Below, piece by piece: positions 36,561 through 44,743 of a stretch of 64,000 nt of DNA. The first letter of the stretch is position 1. Every line of letters begins with the position of its first letter. The notes under the pieces are model-generated. The model searched no databases. It saw nothing but the letters and a program-made list of their open reading frames with translations, and was not told the DNA's origin. This DNA comes from JBBROS01 sp965260935. GTDB lineage: Bacteria > Pseudomonadota > Alphaproteobacteria > Acetobacterales > Acetobacteraceae. The DNA lies in assembly GCA_965260935.1 (NCBI GenBank), contig OZ253374.1, positions 1,612,001 to 1,676,000 of the forward strand, read 5' to 3'. The translations under genes were made by a program, and so were the position numbers.

Positions 36561-36613
36561 TCCCTCCGCTGGCATTCCACCCGGCTACGCCGGGCGGAAC
36601 CTTGCGCCAGCTC
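36561..36613 (-). repeat. 53-nt covarying hairpin element, copy C (in IS256 transposase)
   Basis: Minus strand: GAG, stem 1 CTGGC, GCAAGGTTCCG, stem 2 CCCGGC, loop GTA, stem 2' GCCGGG, TGGAAT, stem 1' GCCAG, CGGAGGGA. It follows CTGGGCG. Stem 2 is one pair longer than in the other copies. The entering frame stops at the TAG formed by GTAG of the apical loop. Removal of 53 bases gives LLGGFGPV in frame. Confidence 0.85.
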
Positions 36614-36945
36614 CGCCCAGCAGCTGGCGCTCCCGCGTCCCGTGCCAAGAGCCCGCGGGTTCGCCTTCCGCCCGTTCATGCCGCGCGCGGCCCAGCGCCG
36701 CCGTCAGCTCCTGCTCCAGCAGCTCCTGGATGAACCCGCGCACCCGCTCCCGGGTGCCCGCCTCAATCGGGTCAAACCAAGCCTCCCCGGCAAACAGCGC
36801 CGTGCCGTCCGCTTCCGTCGTCGTGCTATCCTGTTCCATGGCGTAGTCTCCACCGGCGCTCGAACGCCGGAAATGGCTCGTTGAAGGAGCCAGAAACTAC
36901 GCCGCCAACCTATTTCCACCATATCCACGACGGCACCCGTAAACG

Positions 36946-37281
36946 GAATCCGCTTGCACTGTTAGGAGGCCGGATCTGGCGAGCCAGGTGTCGCTTGCGC
37001 TGGTAGCGGACAGGTCCCGGATCACGACGATCATCGCTTTTCCGCGCGCCCGGCAGGTCGGCATCCAAGCGCTCGGTGGCGCGCCCGGCCAGGACGATCT
37101 CGGGCTCGCCATTTGGGACAACGCACGGCTGCGGCTGACGGCATTGATCGATGCTGGGATTTTCTTCGCCAGGGTCGCCAGGACGATGCCGCTATCCGAG
37201 GTGGCAAAGGCTCACGAGACGCTGGACGCCCACAAGGGTGGCCGTATCGTCCTCACACCCGGCGCTCGGAATGAGAGATAA
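36946..37281 (+). pseudogene. Zinc-type alcohol dehydrogenase/quinone reductase, C-terminal fragment
   Basis: The frame gives SLALVADRSRITTIIAFPRA, IQALGGAPG, then LTALIDAGIFFARVARTMPL and SEVAKAHETLDAHKGGRIVL with TPGARNER at the end. This is the last third of a medium-chain zinc-binding dehydrogenase/NADPH:quinone reductase. The catalytic and Rossmann parts are missing, and the IS256 remnant abuts the 5' side, which presumably truncated it. The GTG at 36988 is not a genuine start. Confidence 0.7.
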
Positions 37282-37626
37282 CCGAACGGTGACACTGTCT
37301 CTCAATAAGGACTATCTTGCGCACGCGTGCGGATGAACTCGACCTGTCCAACGCAGATATCCATTCGCTCGAACTCGACCGGGCACGGCTCTCTACCAGC
37401 GGCAATTCTGTCAGAATTCCTGGCAATCAGTAGGAGATTGTGTCTGCCGCTTGGACAATTGTAGTACTCGTCCCCGCTCCATCAAATATTCTTTTTGGTA
37501 GGAAATAGGAATGGATCTCCGTCACTTCTGCTACTTCGTTAATTGTAGCGGACCGCAATTATCTGCCGGTGGTGACCTGCCCCCGTAGAAGTGCACCGCC
37601 GATTATGTGAGATCGGCGGCTCACGA
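37282..37626. other. 345 bp between dehydrogenase fragment and IS4 element
   Basis: AT-richer than the surroundings. Besides the LysR stub described separately it contains GTGACCTGCCCCCG (37577-37590), which resembles an IS3-type end, and a perfect hairpin CCGCCGAT-TATGTGAG-ATCGGCGG at about 37599-37622. No complete gene. Confidence 0.4.
37511..37545 (+). pseudogene. LysR-type regulator, 5' stub
   Basis: After AGGAAATAGGA, ATG 37511 opens MDLRHFCYFVN, the near-invariant start of LysR regulators (MDLRHLRYFV). The frame then stops at TAG within a few codons because unrelated sequence follows. The ribosome site is intact. A lost regulator, probably of the neighbouring dehydrogenase. Confidence 0.5.
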
Positions 37627-38880
37627 ATCCCCTCATTTGAGTTGACCCTCTACTAGGCGCGATTCGGGCCGACTTCGTATGACCGCGGATAGCGGGTATG
37701 GAGTCTGGCGGTGGTCAAATTGGAGCGTCCGGACAAGCGGCTGTCGAATGTTCGGGGCTTCCTTGACGAGCTTTATGGTCGCGACCTGCATGCCAAGCGG
37801 GTTGAAGCCCTTGCGGGTGCCACGCTTGGCGTCATGGCGGGCGCTTCGCTCGCGGTGGCGACGATTGGCCAGGCGCTGGCGCAAGCACGGGGCTGGGTGA
37901 CCAAGCATGCGATCAAGCAGGTCGACCGCCCGATAAGCAACGCCGGCATCGAGGTGTGGGACAGCTTCGCCCGCTGGGTCCCGCATCAGGTCAACGCCCG
38001 GCCCAGCATCCTGGTCGCGATGGACTGGACCGACTTCGACCATGACGACCAGTCAACCCTCGTGCTGAGCCTGGTGACGGACCATGGCCGCGCGGCGCCT
38101 CTGATATGGCTGACGGTATGGAAAGAGGAGATCGCGACACGGCGCAACGACTGCGAGGACGCGTGCCTGTGCCGCCTGGCCGAGACGGTGCCCCCGCAAT
38201 GCCGGGTGACGATCCTGGCCGACCGTGGCTTCGGCGACCAGAAGCTGTTCGCCTTTCTGGGCCGGATCGGCTTTGGCTACGTCATCCGCTTCCGCGGCAA
38301 CATCCGCGTGACCGATGCCGACGGCACGTCCAAGCCCGCCGCCGAGTGGGTGGGCAAGAGCGGCCGGGCGCGCAAGCTGTGCGATGCGCGGGTGACGGCC
38401 AAGGGGCAGCAGGTCGGCGCCGTTGTGTGCGTTCATGCCAAGGCGATGAGGGAGCCCTGGTGCCTGGCCGCAAGCGACCCGGAGGCGTCGGCGGCGATGC
38501 TGGTCAACCACTATGCCCGCCGCTGGACCATCGAGCCGCAGTTCCGCGACACCAAGGATCTGCGCTTCGGCATGGGACTGTCGTCCACCCGCGTCGGCGA
38601 ACCTATGCGCCGAGACCGGCTGCTGCTGGTCAGCGCCTTCGCGGTCGCGCTGCTGACGCTGCTCGGCGCGGTAGGCGAAAGCCTCGGCCTGGACCGGTTG
38701 CTCAAGTCCAACACCAGCCGGACCCGCACTCACTCGCTGTTTCGGCCGGGCTGCATGCTCGACGAGCTCATCCCCAACATGCCCGAGCACCGCCTGCTGC
38801 CGCTCATGGAAGCGTTCGAGCAAGCGGTCTCAAAGGCACCAGATTTCAGCGGATTGTATGCTCAGGCGAAATGAGGGGAT
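37627..38880 (+). mobile_element. IS4 family insertion sequence
   Basis: Ends ATCCCCTCATTT (left) and AAATGAGGGGAT (right) form a short perfect inverted repeat around one intact transposase gene. It abuts the IS3-like element on its right without spacer. This copy contains no 50-nt element. Confidence 0.7.
37711..38874 (+). CDS. IS4 family transposase
   Basis: 387 residues from GTG 37711. DDE motifs of the IS4 group: ILVAMDWTDFDHDD (first Asp), VTILADRGFGDQKLFAFL (second Asp, with the DRGFG pattern) and YARRWTIEPQFRDTKDLRFG (Glu, the Y-RRW-IE-FRD-K signature). The gene is uninterrupted and probably active. The start could lie slightly elsewhere because no strong ribosome site is seen. Confidence 0.87.
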   Translation: MVKLERPDKRLSNVRGFLDELYGRDLHAKRVEALAGATLGVMAGASLAVATIGQALAQARGWVTKHAIKQVDRPISNAGIEVWDSFARWVPHQVNARPSILVAMDWTDFDHDDQSTLVLSLVTDHGRAAPLIWLTVWKEEIATRRNDCEDACLCRLAETVPPQCRVTILADRGFGDQKLFAFLGRIGFGYVIRFRGNIRVTDADGTSKPAAEWVGKSGRARKLCDARVTAKGQQVGAVVCVHAKAMREPWCLAASDPEASAAMLVNHYARRWTIEPQFRDTKDLRFGMGLSSTRVGEPMRRDRLLLVSAFAVALLTLLGAVGESLGLDRLLKSNTSRTRTHSLFRPGCMLDELIPNMPEHRLLPLMEAFEQAVSKAPDFSGLYAQAK

Positions 38881-38915
38881 GGCTGAGGATCGGCGGTGTA
38901 GTTCAGGGGGTCGAG

Positions 38916-39194
38916 ATGGCAAAGAAGCACCACGAGCCGGAGGAGATCGTAGCCAAGCTTCGGCAAGTCGAGGTTCTGGTGGGCCAGGGGCAGACGGTGG
39001 CGGAGGGCGTTCGGGCGATCGGGGTGACGGAGGCCACGTATTATCGTTGGCGTGCTGAGTATGGTGGCCTGAAGCTGGACCAGGTGCGTCGGCTGAAGCA
39101 GCTGGAGCAGGAGAACAACCGGTTGCGGCGGGCTGTATCGGACCTGACGCTGGAGAAGCTGGTCCTCAAGGAAACCGCCTCGGGAAACTTCTGA
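38916..39194 (+). CDS. IS3 family transposase OrfA
   Basis: 92 residues from ATG 38916 (MAKKHHEPEEIVAKLRQVEV). Helix-turn-helix region AIGVTEATYYRWRAEYGG followed by a leucine-zipper stretch LKQLEQENNRLRRAVSDLTL. The C-terminus ETASGNF is typical of OrfA in the IS407/IS401-type group. OrfA binds the IS ends and can be joined to OrfB by frameshifting. Intact. Confidence 0.85.
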   Translation: MAKKHHEPEEIVAKLRQVEVLVGQGQTVAEGVRAIGVTEATYYRWRAEYGGLKLDQVRRLKQLEQENNRLRRAVSDLTLEKLVLKETASGNF

Positions 39195-39217
39195 GCGCTG
39201 CGCGTCGTCGAGCTGCC

Positions 39218-40135
39218 GTGGACCATGTTACGGCGGCATTGAGGGTCTCCGAGCGCGTGGCGTGCCGGGTGCTGGGCCAACACCGTTCCACGCAGCGCAA
39301 GCGGCGCCGGACGGCGGACGACGAGGCGGCGCTGACGAAGGCTGTTGTTGAACGGGCCCAGCAGTATGGCCGCTACGGCTATCGCCGGATCACCGCCCTG
39401 CTGCGGGCTGAAGGCTGGCACACGAACCACAAGCGGGTGGAGCGGATCTGGCGGGCCGAAGGGCTGAAGGCGCCGCCGCGGCAGCCGAAACGGGCGCGGT
39501 TATGGCTGAATGACGGCTCGTGCGTGCGGTTACGGCCGGAGCGGCCGAACCACGTATGGGCGGAGCAGCCCAAGGTTCCTGCCGCGTAGCGGCTGGAATG
39601 GCTGCGGAGGGGTACGACTTTGTGGAGGAGATCGCACCCGCGACGGCCGCAAGTTCCGCATGCTGAACGTGGTGGACGAGTTCACCCGCGAATGCCTGGC
39701 GATCCGGGTCGCTCGCAGGCTGAAATCCGCCGACGTCATCGACGTGCTGGCGGACTTGTTCCTCATGCGCGGGATCCCCGGCATGTCCGCTTGGACAACG
39801 GCCCGGAGTTCGTGGCCACCGCGGTGGAGGATTGGATCAAGGGCGTGGGTGCAAAGGCAGCCTTTATCGAGCCAGGCAGTCCGTGGGAAAACGGCTACGT
39901 CGAGAGCTTCAACGGCAAGCTGCGTGACGAGCTGCTTGGGTGCGAGGTGTTCAACAGCCTGGCCGAAGCCAAGGTCCTGATCGAGCAGTGGCGTAAGCAC
40001 TACAATACGGTGCGGCCACACTCCGCGCTGGGCTATCGGCCACCAGCCCCAGAGGTGGTCATAACGGCATCAGCCACGCTGCCCAGCAGCTCAGGCCCAA
40101 CCGGATCAGCTCCCGCCAGGCCAGCCATGCACTGA
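39218..40135 (+). pseudogene. IS3 family transposase OrfB, interrupted by a 50-nt element and one frameshift
   Basis: The frame reads TAALRVSERVACRVLGQHRS, GRYGYRRITALLRAEGW and RPERPNHVWA, is interrupted by element B (39563-39612), and resumes YDFVEDRTRDGRKFRMLNVV (first Asp) with DEFTREC. A single missing base near 39780 then breaks RGIPGHVRLDNGPEF (second Asp). The last part, PGSPWENGYVESFNGKLRDE (Glu) and HYNTVRPHSALGYRPPAP, is intact. Removing the 50-nt element gives VWAYDF. The extra one-base deletion makes this copy inactive unless it is a sequencing error. Confidence 0.85.
39563..39612 (+). repeat. 50-nt covarying hairpin element, copy B (in IS3 OrfB)
   Basis: Plus strand: GAG, stem 1 CAGCC, CAAGGTTCCT, stem 2 GCCGC, loop GTA, stem 2' GCGGC, TGGAAT, stem 1' GGCTG, CGGAGGGG. 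It follows TATGGGCG and enters exactly between codons. The entering frame stops at the TAG formed by GTAG of the loop. Confidence 0.85.
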
Positions 40136-40274
40136 CATTTTGCGCGGATCACTCGATGGGGGCTGGTCAAGGGGTCCGACCCACAATCACTGGGTTCTGG
40201 GCCACTTTCGATGATCAAGCCTTGGCCGTTCCTATATAGGATTAGGTGAACCTGCCCATCGTGCTTGTTGCCGG

Positions 40275-41307
40275 ATGCGACTCACCTCCGGCTCGAAACC
40301 TGTGTATGTGAGCCTGCCCAGCCCGCCCTTGCCATCAACCTTTACGCACGCCCCACAATGGCGCGCTGGTCCGCTTTGCGGCAAACGGTCCAAGCGCGTC
40401 CACAGCCGCTATCAGCGAACGCTTGCCGACCGACCTGCGCGCAGCCGAGCAGGGGCGTCATGACGCCGCGGCCGCCGAGAATAGCATGCTTCCCGTTCCG
40501 CCGAGCGTCCCGCAGGCCAGCATCCAGGCGCTGGCGGCAGGGCGCCGGGAGCGGCGCATCGCCATCCATGGGCAGGTCTGGCGCCTGAAAGGCGAGGGGT
40601 GGACAGCGGAGGTGATTGCCCGCCACCTTGGCATCAGCCGCGCAAGCGTGTTCCGCAATCTGCGCCACGAAGTGTTACGCGAACGCCGGGCGCAGCCTGC
40701 TTGACCCGTAGCAGAACGCCGTGCTCGGACACTGGAACAGTGGCCGCCGGGACAACCGCGGGATGTTTCGCGAGCTGCGATGGAAGGGCTACCGGGGCAG
40801 CTACGCCACCCTTTCCCGCTATCTCGACCGTCTGCGGCGCACATAAGGCGGCGTGCCAAAGCGTGAACAGTCCTGGCAGTCCCGGTCGGTGCTGGCCGCA
40901 GCGTCGCGGCGGGTGCTGACGCCGCGCACGGCAACCTGGTTCGTGCTGCGCCGAGTGGACAAGCGGAGCGAAGAGCACCGGCGTTGCTGGCCGGCCTGCG
41001 GCAGCAGGCGCCTGAGCTGGAGGAGGCAGTCGGGTTCGCAGAGGCATTCACGGCTTTGGTGCGCGACCGTGACCCCAATCGCTTTGATCTTTGGCTGAGA
41101 CATGCAACGGACGGCGCCGTCCAACCGTTATGGCGCTTTGCGAAATGCTTGTCGGCCGACTACGACGCCGTGCGCGCTGCCTTGACGCTAGCCTGGAGCA
41201 ACGACCCCGTCGAGAAACGGATCAACCGCCTGAAGAGCTTCAAGCGCCAGATACGTGGCCGGGCCGGCCTCGATCTACTCGAACGAAGGTTCCTGCTCGC
41301 AGCGTAA
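40275..41307 (+). pseudogene. ISL3-type transposase remnant
   Basis: Pieces of one ISL3-family transposase in several frames: the N-terminal zinc-finger-side text CGKRSKRVHSRYQRTLADRP (about 40360-40440), a helix-turn-helix piece GWTAEVIARHLGISRASVFR, then GHWNSGRRD, WKGYRGSYATLSRYLDRLR and, from 40984, LAGLRQQAPELEEAVGFAEA, FDLWLRHATDGAVQPLWRFA, TLAWSNDPVEKRINRLKSFK and ERRFLLAA. Several stops and shifts, and a deletion after the N-terminal piece. Inactive relic. Confidence 0.75.
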
Positions 41308-41477
41308 TCACCGAAAGTGGCCCAATTCCAAACAGCCTGCGCCGGACGCTCCCTCCGGTCTCATTCAATCCGCGCCGGAAACCGCCCCTGATTGCGCGCC
41401 GCCACACGTAAGAGAACGATGCCCTGACAACGCCCCCTCAACCACATGCCCGTCGCTTGATGCGGAAGTCCTGCAAA
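41308..41477. other. 170 bp gap, no feature seen
   Basis: Between the ISL3-type remnant and the stop of the efflux pump gene. No open frame, hairpin or IS end stands out. Confidence 0.3.
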
Positions 41478-44400
41478 TCATACGCCCTCAAGCGACTGCC
41501 CCTTGCCAGAAACGGCAGGCGCCCGCCTGTTTTCCGGGCGCAACCCAGTCAGCTTGTCCATATAGATATAGACCACCGGTGTCGTGAACAGCGTCAGCAC
41601 CTGTGAAACCAGCAGGCCGCCGACCATGGTGTAGCCGAGCGGCTGGCGCAGTTCGGAGCCCGTGCCGGTTCCGAGCGCGAGCGGGATGCCGGCCAGCATC
41701 GCGCACAAGGTGGTCATCAGGATCGGGCGGAAGCGCAGCAAACAAGCCTCGTGAATGGCGTCCTCGGCGGACAGCCCGCGCTGGCGCTGGCCGTGGATCG
41801 CGACATCAACCAGCATGATGCCGTTCTTCTTGACGATGCCGATCAAGAGGATGATGCCGATGATGCCGATCACGTCGAGGTCCATGCCGAACAGCATCAG
41901 CGTAGCCAAGGCGCCTAGCCCGGTCGCCGGCAAGGTGGAGAGGATGGTGAGCGGATGGATGACGCTTTCGTAGAGCATGCCGAGAATGACGTAGACGGCG
42001 AAGAGCGCGGCCAGGATCAGGATCGGCGTGCTGCTGAGCGATTGCTGGAAGGCTTCCGCGCTGCCTTTGAAACTGCCCGCCAAGGACGCAGGGAGATGCA
42101 GGCCAGCGACTGTCCGGTCAATGGCGGAGACAGCCTGGCCGATTGAGACGCCGGGCGCCAAGTTGAAGCTGAGCGTGACCGACGGGAACTGGCCCTGGTG
42201 GTTGATGGCGAGCGGGGCGACCTCGGCCTTGAACGAGGCGATCTGGCTGAGCGGAACCTGGGCGCCGTCCTGCGAGGGCACGTAGATGCGTTGCAGGGAT
42301 TTTGGGCCGAGCTGGTAGGACGGATCGACTTCGAGGATCACGTAATACTGATTGAGGCGGGTGAAGATCTTGGCGACATGGCGCTGGCCGAACGCGTCGT
42401 AGAGGGTGGAGTCCACCGTCGACGGATTGATGCCGAAGCGGGACGCGGCGCTGCGGTCGATGTCGATCATGAGCGTCTGGCCGGTCGCCTGCTCATCGCT
42501 GGCAACGCCGGTAAGTTCCGGGAGCGTCTTGAACGCGGCGAGCAGCTTGCTGGCCGATTGGCCCAGGACATTCTGGTCGACATCGGTGACGGTGTATTGA
42601 TACTGCGTTTTCGACAAGCGGGCGCCGATAGTGATGTCCTGGGCGGCTTGCATGTAAAGCCTCATGCCTTGCACCTGCTGCACCGCTTTGCCGAGGCGGG
42701 CGATGACCTGGTCGGCGGTGACGTCTCGCTCGCCCTGCGGCTTCAAGGTAATAAAGACGCGTCCGTTGTTCTCGGTGACGGTCGGGCCGCCTGGGCCGAT
42801 GTAGCCGACCGCGGACGCCACGGTCGGATCCTGCTTGGCGAGTTCGACAAGGGCGCGCTGGCGCTGCTTCATGCCGTCGGGCGAAACGTTCTGGGCCGCT
42901 TCGCTGATGCCGATAATGAGCCCGGTGTCCTGCTGCGGAAAGAAGCCCTTCGGGATGATCATGAACAGCGCCACGGTGGCGGCGACGGTGCCGATCATCA
43001 CGCCGAGGGTGACGCGGCGATGCCTGAGCGCGATGACGAGGCCGCGGTCGTAGGCGGCGACCAGTTTATCCAATGCGAGGCCGATCGCGCTTGAGGCCCG
43101 GCCCGGCCCGGCCCGGCGTCATGCTCCTTGAGCAATTGGGCGCACATCATCGGCGTAAGGGTGAGGGAAACGGCGACCGAGACCAGGATCGAGACGGCAA
43201 CGGTGACGGCGAACTCCTGAAACATCAAGCCGACGATGCCGCTCATCAGGAAGAGCGGGATGAACACGGCGATGAGCGAGATGCTGATGGAGACGATGGT
43301 GAAGCCGATCTCGCCCGCGCCGGTCAGCGCCGCCTGCATCGGGGTGGCGCCCTCCTCCATGTGGCGGACGATGTTCTCGATCATGACGATGGCGTCGTCG
43401 ACGACGAAGCCCACCGCGATAGTCAGCGCCATGAGCGAAAGGTTGTCGAGGCTGTAGTTCAACACGTACATGACGGCGAAGGTGCCGACGAGCGAGATCG
43501 GCACCGAGACGGCGGGGATGACCGTCGCCCAGAACTTGCGCAAGAAGACGGCGATGACGGCGACCACGAGGGCGATGGTCAGCAGCAGGGTGAACTGCAC
43601 GTCATTGACGCTGGCCTGGATCGTGACGGTGCGGTCGGAGACGACCTGGACGTCCAGCGCGGGAGGGACGGAGGCGCGCAGTTGCGGCAAGGCTTTCTTG
43701 ATCGCGGCAATGGTGGCGATGACGTTGGCGCCGGGCTGGCGCTGGACGGCGAGCAGGACGGCGGGCTTGCCGTCGACCCAGCCGGCCAGGGTTCGGTCGT
43801 CGGTGGCGAGGATGGCGCGGCCGATGTTGCGGATGCGGATGGGGGCGCCGTTCCGGTAAGCGACGATGGTGTCGTCGAAGCCTTCCGGCATGGTGAGCTG
43901 GTCGTTGGTTTGCAAGGCGAAGGTCTGCTCGGTGCCGTAAAGCTGGCCCTTGGGCTGGTCGACGGTGGCGTTGACGAGCGCGTTGCGGACCTGGTCGAAG
44001 CTGAGGTCGGCGGCGGCGAGCTGCGCCGGGTTGACCTGGACGCGGATGGCCGGGCTTTGCAGGCCGCCGACGCCAACGATGCCGACGCCCTGGATCTGCG
44101 AGATCTTCTGCGCGAGGAGGGAGTCGGCGTAATCGCTGACGGCGGTGATGGGCAGCGTGTGCGACGTGACCGTGATCAGCAGGATGGGCGTGTCGGCCGG
44201 GTTGGTCTTGCGGAACGTGGGCGGGTTGAGCAGGGCGGCTGGAAGCTGGCCGGCGGCGGCGTTGATGGCGGATTGCACGTCGGTGGCGGCGGCGCCGATC
44301 GTCTTGCTGCGGTCGAACTGCAGGGTGACTTGGACGAACCCTGCGCCGCTGCTGGAGGTCATGCTGGTCAGGCCGGGGATCTGGCCGAAATGACGTTCGA

Positions 44401-44599
44401 GCGGGGTGGCGACAGTGCCGGCGACGGTCTGTGGGTTCGCGCCGGGAAGCTGGGCGATGACTTGGATGGTGGGGCTGTCGACGCTCGGGAGGGCCGCGAC
44501 GGGGAGCTTGAGGTAGCCGATGATGCCGAGGGTGACGATGGCGACCATCAGCAAGGAGGTGGCGATCGGACGGCCGATGAAGCCGCTCGACACGTTCAT
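41478..44599 (-). pseudogene. RND efflux pump permease (HAE1/MdtB-C type), frameshifted by a 5-bp repeat
   Basis: N-terminal half from ATG 44599 (MNVSSGFIGRPIATSLLMVA) includes PSVDSPTIQVIAQLPGANP, the central DD-containing helix GFVVDDAIVMIENIVRHMEE and MCAQLLKEHDA. The C-terminal half reads LDKLVAAYDRGLVIALRHRR, GYIGPGGPTVTENNGRVFI and ILLIGIVKKNGIMLVDVA. The halves are in different frames, separated at four copies of GGGCC (43095-43114). With three copies the frame is continuous and the protein would have 1038 residues, the normal RND length. It exports drugs or metabolites with the adaptor encoded upstream; no outer-membrane channel gene is nearby. Confidence 0.88.
43095..43114 (-). repeat. 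GGGCC pentanucleotide tandem repeat (4 units)
   Basis: Four perfect GGCCC/GGGCC units inside the efflux pump gene. Three units would keep the pump in frame (EHDAGPGRASSAIGLALDKL); four shift it. Slipped-strand change of one unit is the simplest explanation and is reversible. Confidence 0.85.
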
Positions 44600-44641
44600 G
44601 GCAGCATCCCGGACGAGGCGGCGGATTCATCGGCCACCTGA

Positions 44642-44743
44642 CTAAGCAGGCTTGCGTGGCTTGTGCCACGCAAGCCTGCTTAGAAACCTTTGAGGACGCA
44701 TCATTTTACCGGCAGCGTGCCGGTACGCCCTGCCGAATGATGC
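44642..44743 (-). repeat. REP-like two-hairpin repeat (R4)
   Basis: Inverted copy of R3. Long hairpin 44642-44683 (CTAAGCAGGCTTGCGTGGC, loop TTGT), spacer with CCTTTGAGGACG, then the GCATCATT/AATGATGC hairpin at 44698-44743. It lies between the adaptor and pump genes, and the adaptor reading frame ends within it. Confidence 0.8.

Larger units (their letters stand above)
35868..36839 (-). pseudogene. IS256 (mutator) family transposase, 3'-truncated and twice interrupted
   Basis: Start ATG 36839 (MEQDSTTTEADGTALFAGEA). The frame reads ERVRGFIQELLEQELTAALG to RERQLLGG, is broken by element C, resumes FGPVGLSVPRARMAAEGG through TKQVEALIAGAYLSGTNTRR and LAGEDVVRLILDGTVVRVRL to AVKSMGG, is broken by element D, and resumes ESEAAWRGILDGLI then ITDGGAGLERAL and CSVHKHRNLLAHAPDALQEI. 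The IS1182-like element replaces everything after this, including the catalytic Glu. Both small elements, when removed, restore the frame exactly. The C-terminal third is not found on the other side of the IS1182-like element. Confidence 0.85.

Noticed and set aside
37577..37590. GTGACCTGCCCCCG as the end of a further IS
   Set aside because: Resembles an IS3-type terminus, but no partner end or target duplication could be found.
41284..41310. AAGGTTCCTGC resembling the conserved part of the 50-nt elements
   Set aside because: It is ordinary coding sequence of the ISL3-type remnant (ERRFLLAA) and has no flanking stems, GTA loop or CGGAGGG tail.
42198..44641. Long plus-strand frames opposite the RND pump gene
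   Set aside because: Asp/Gly/Arg-rich translations without any family motif; typical antisense shadows of a high-GC gene.
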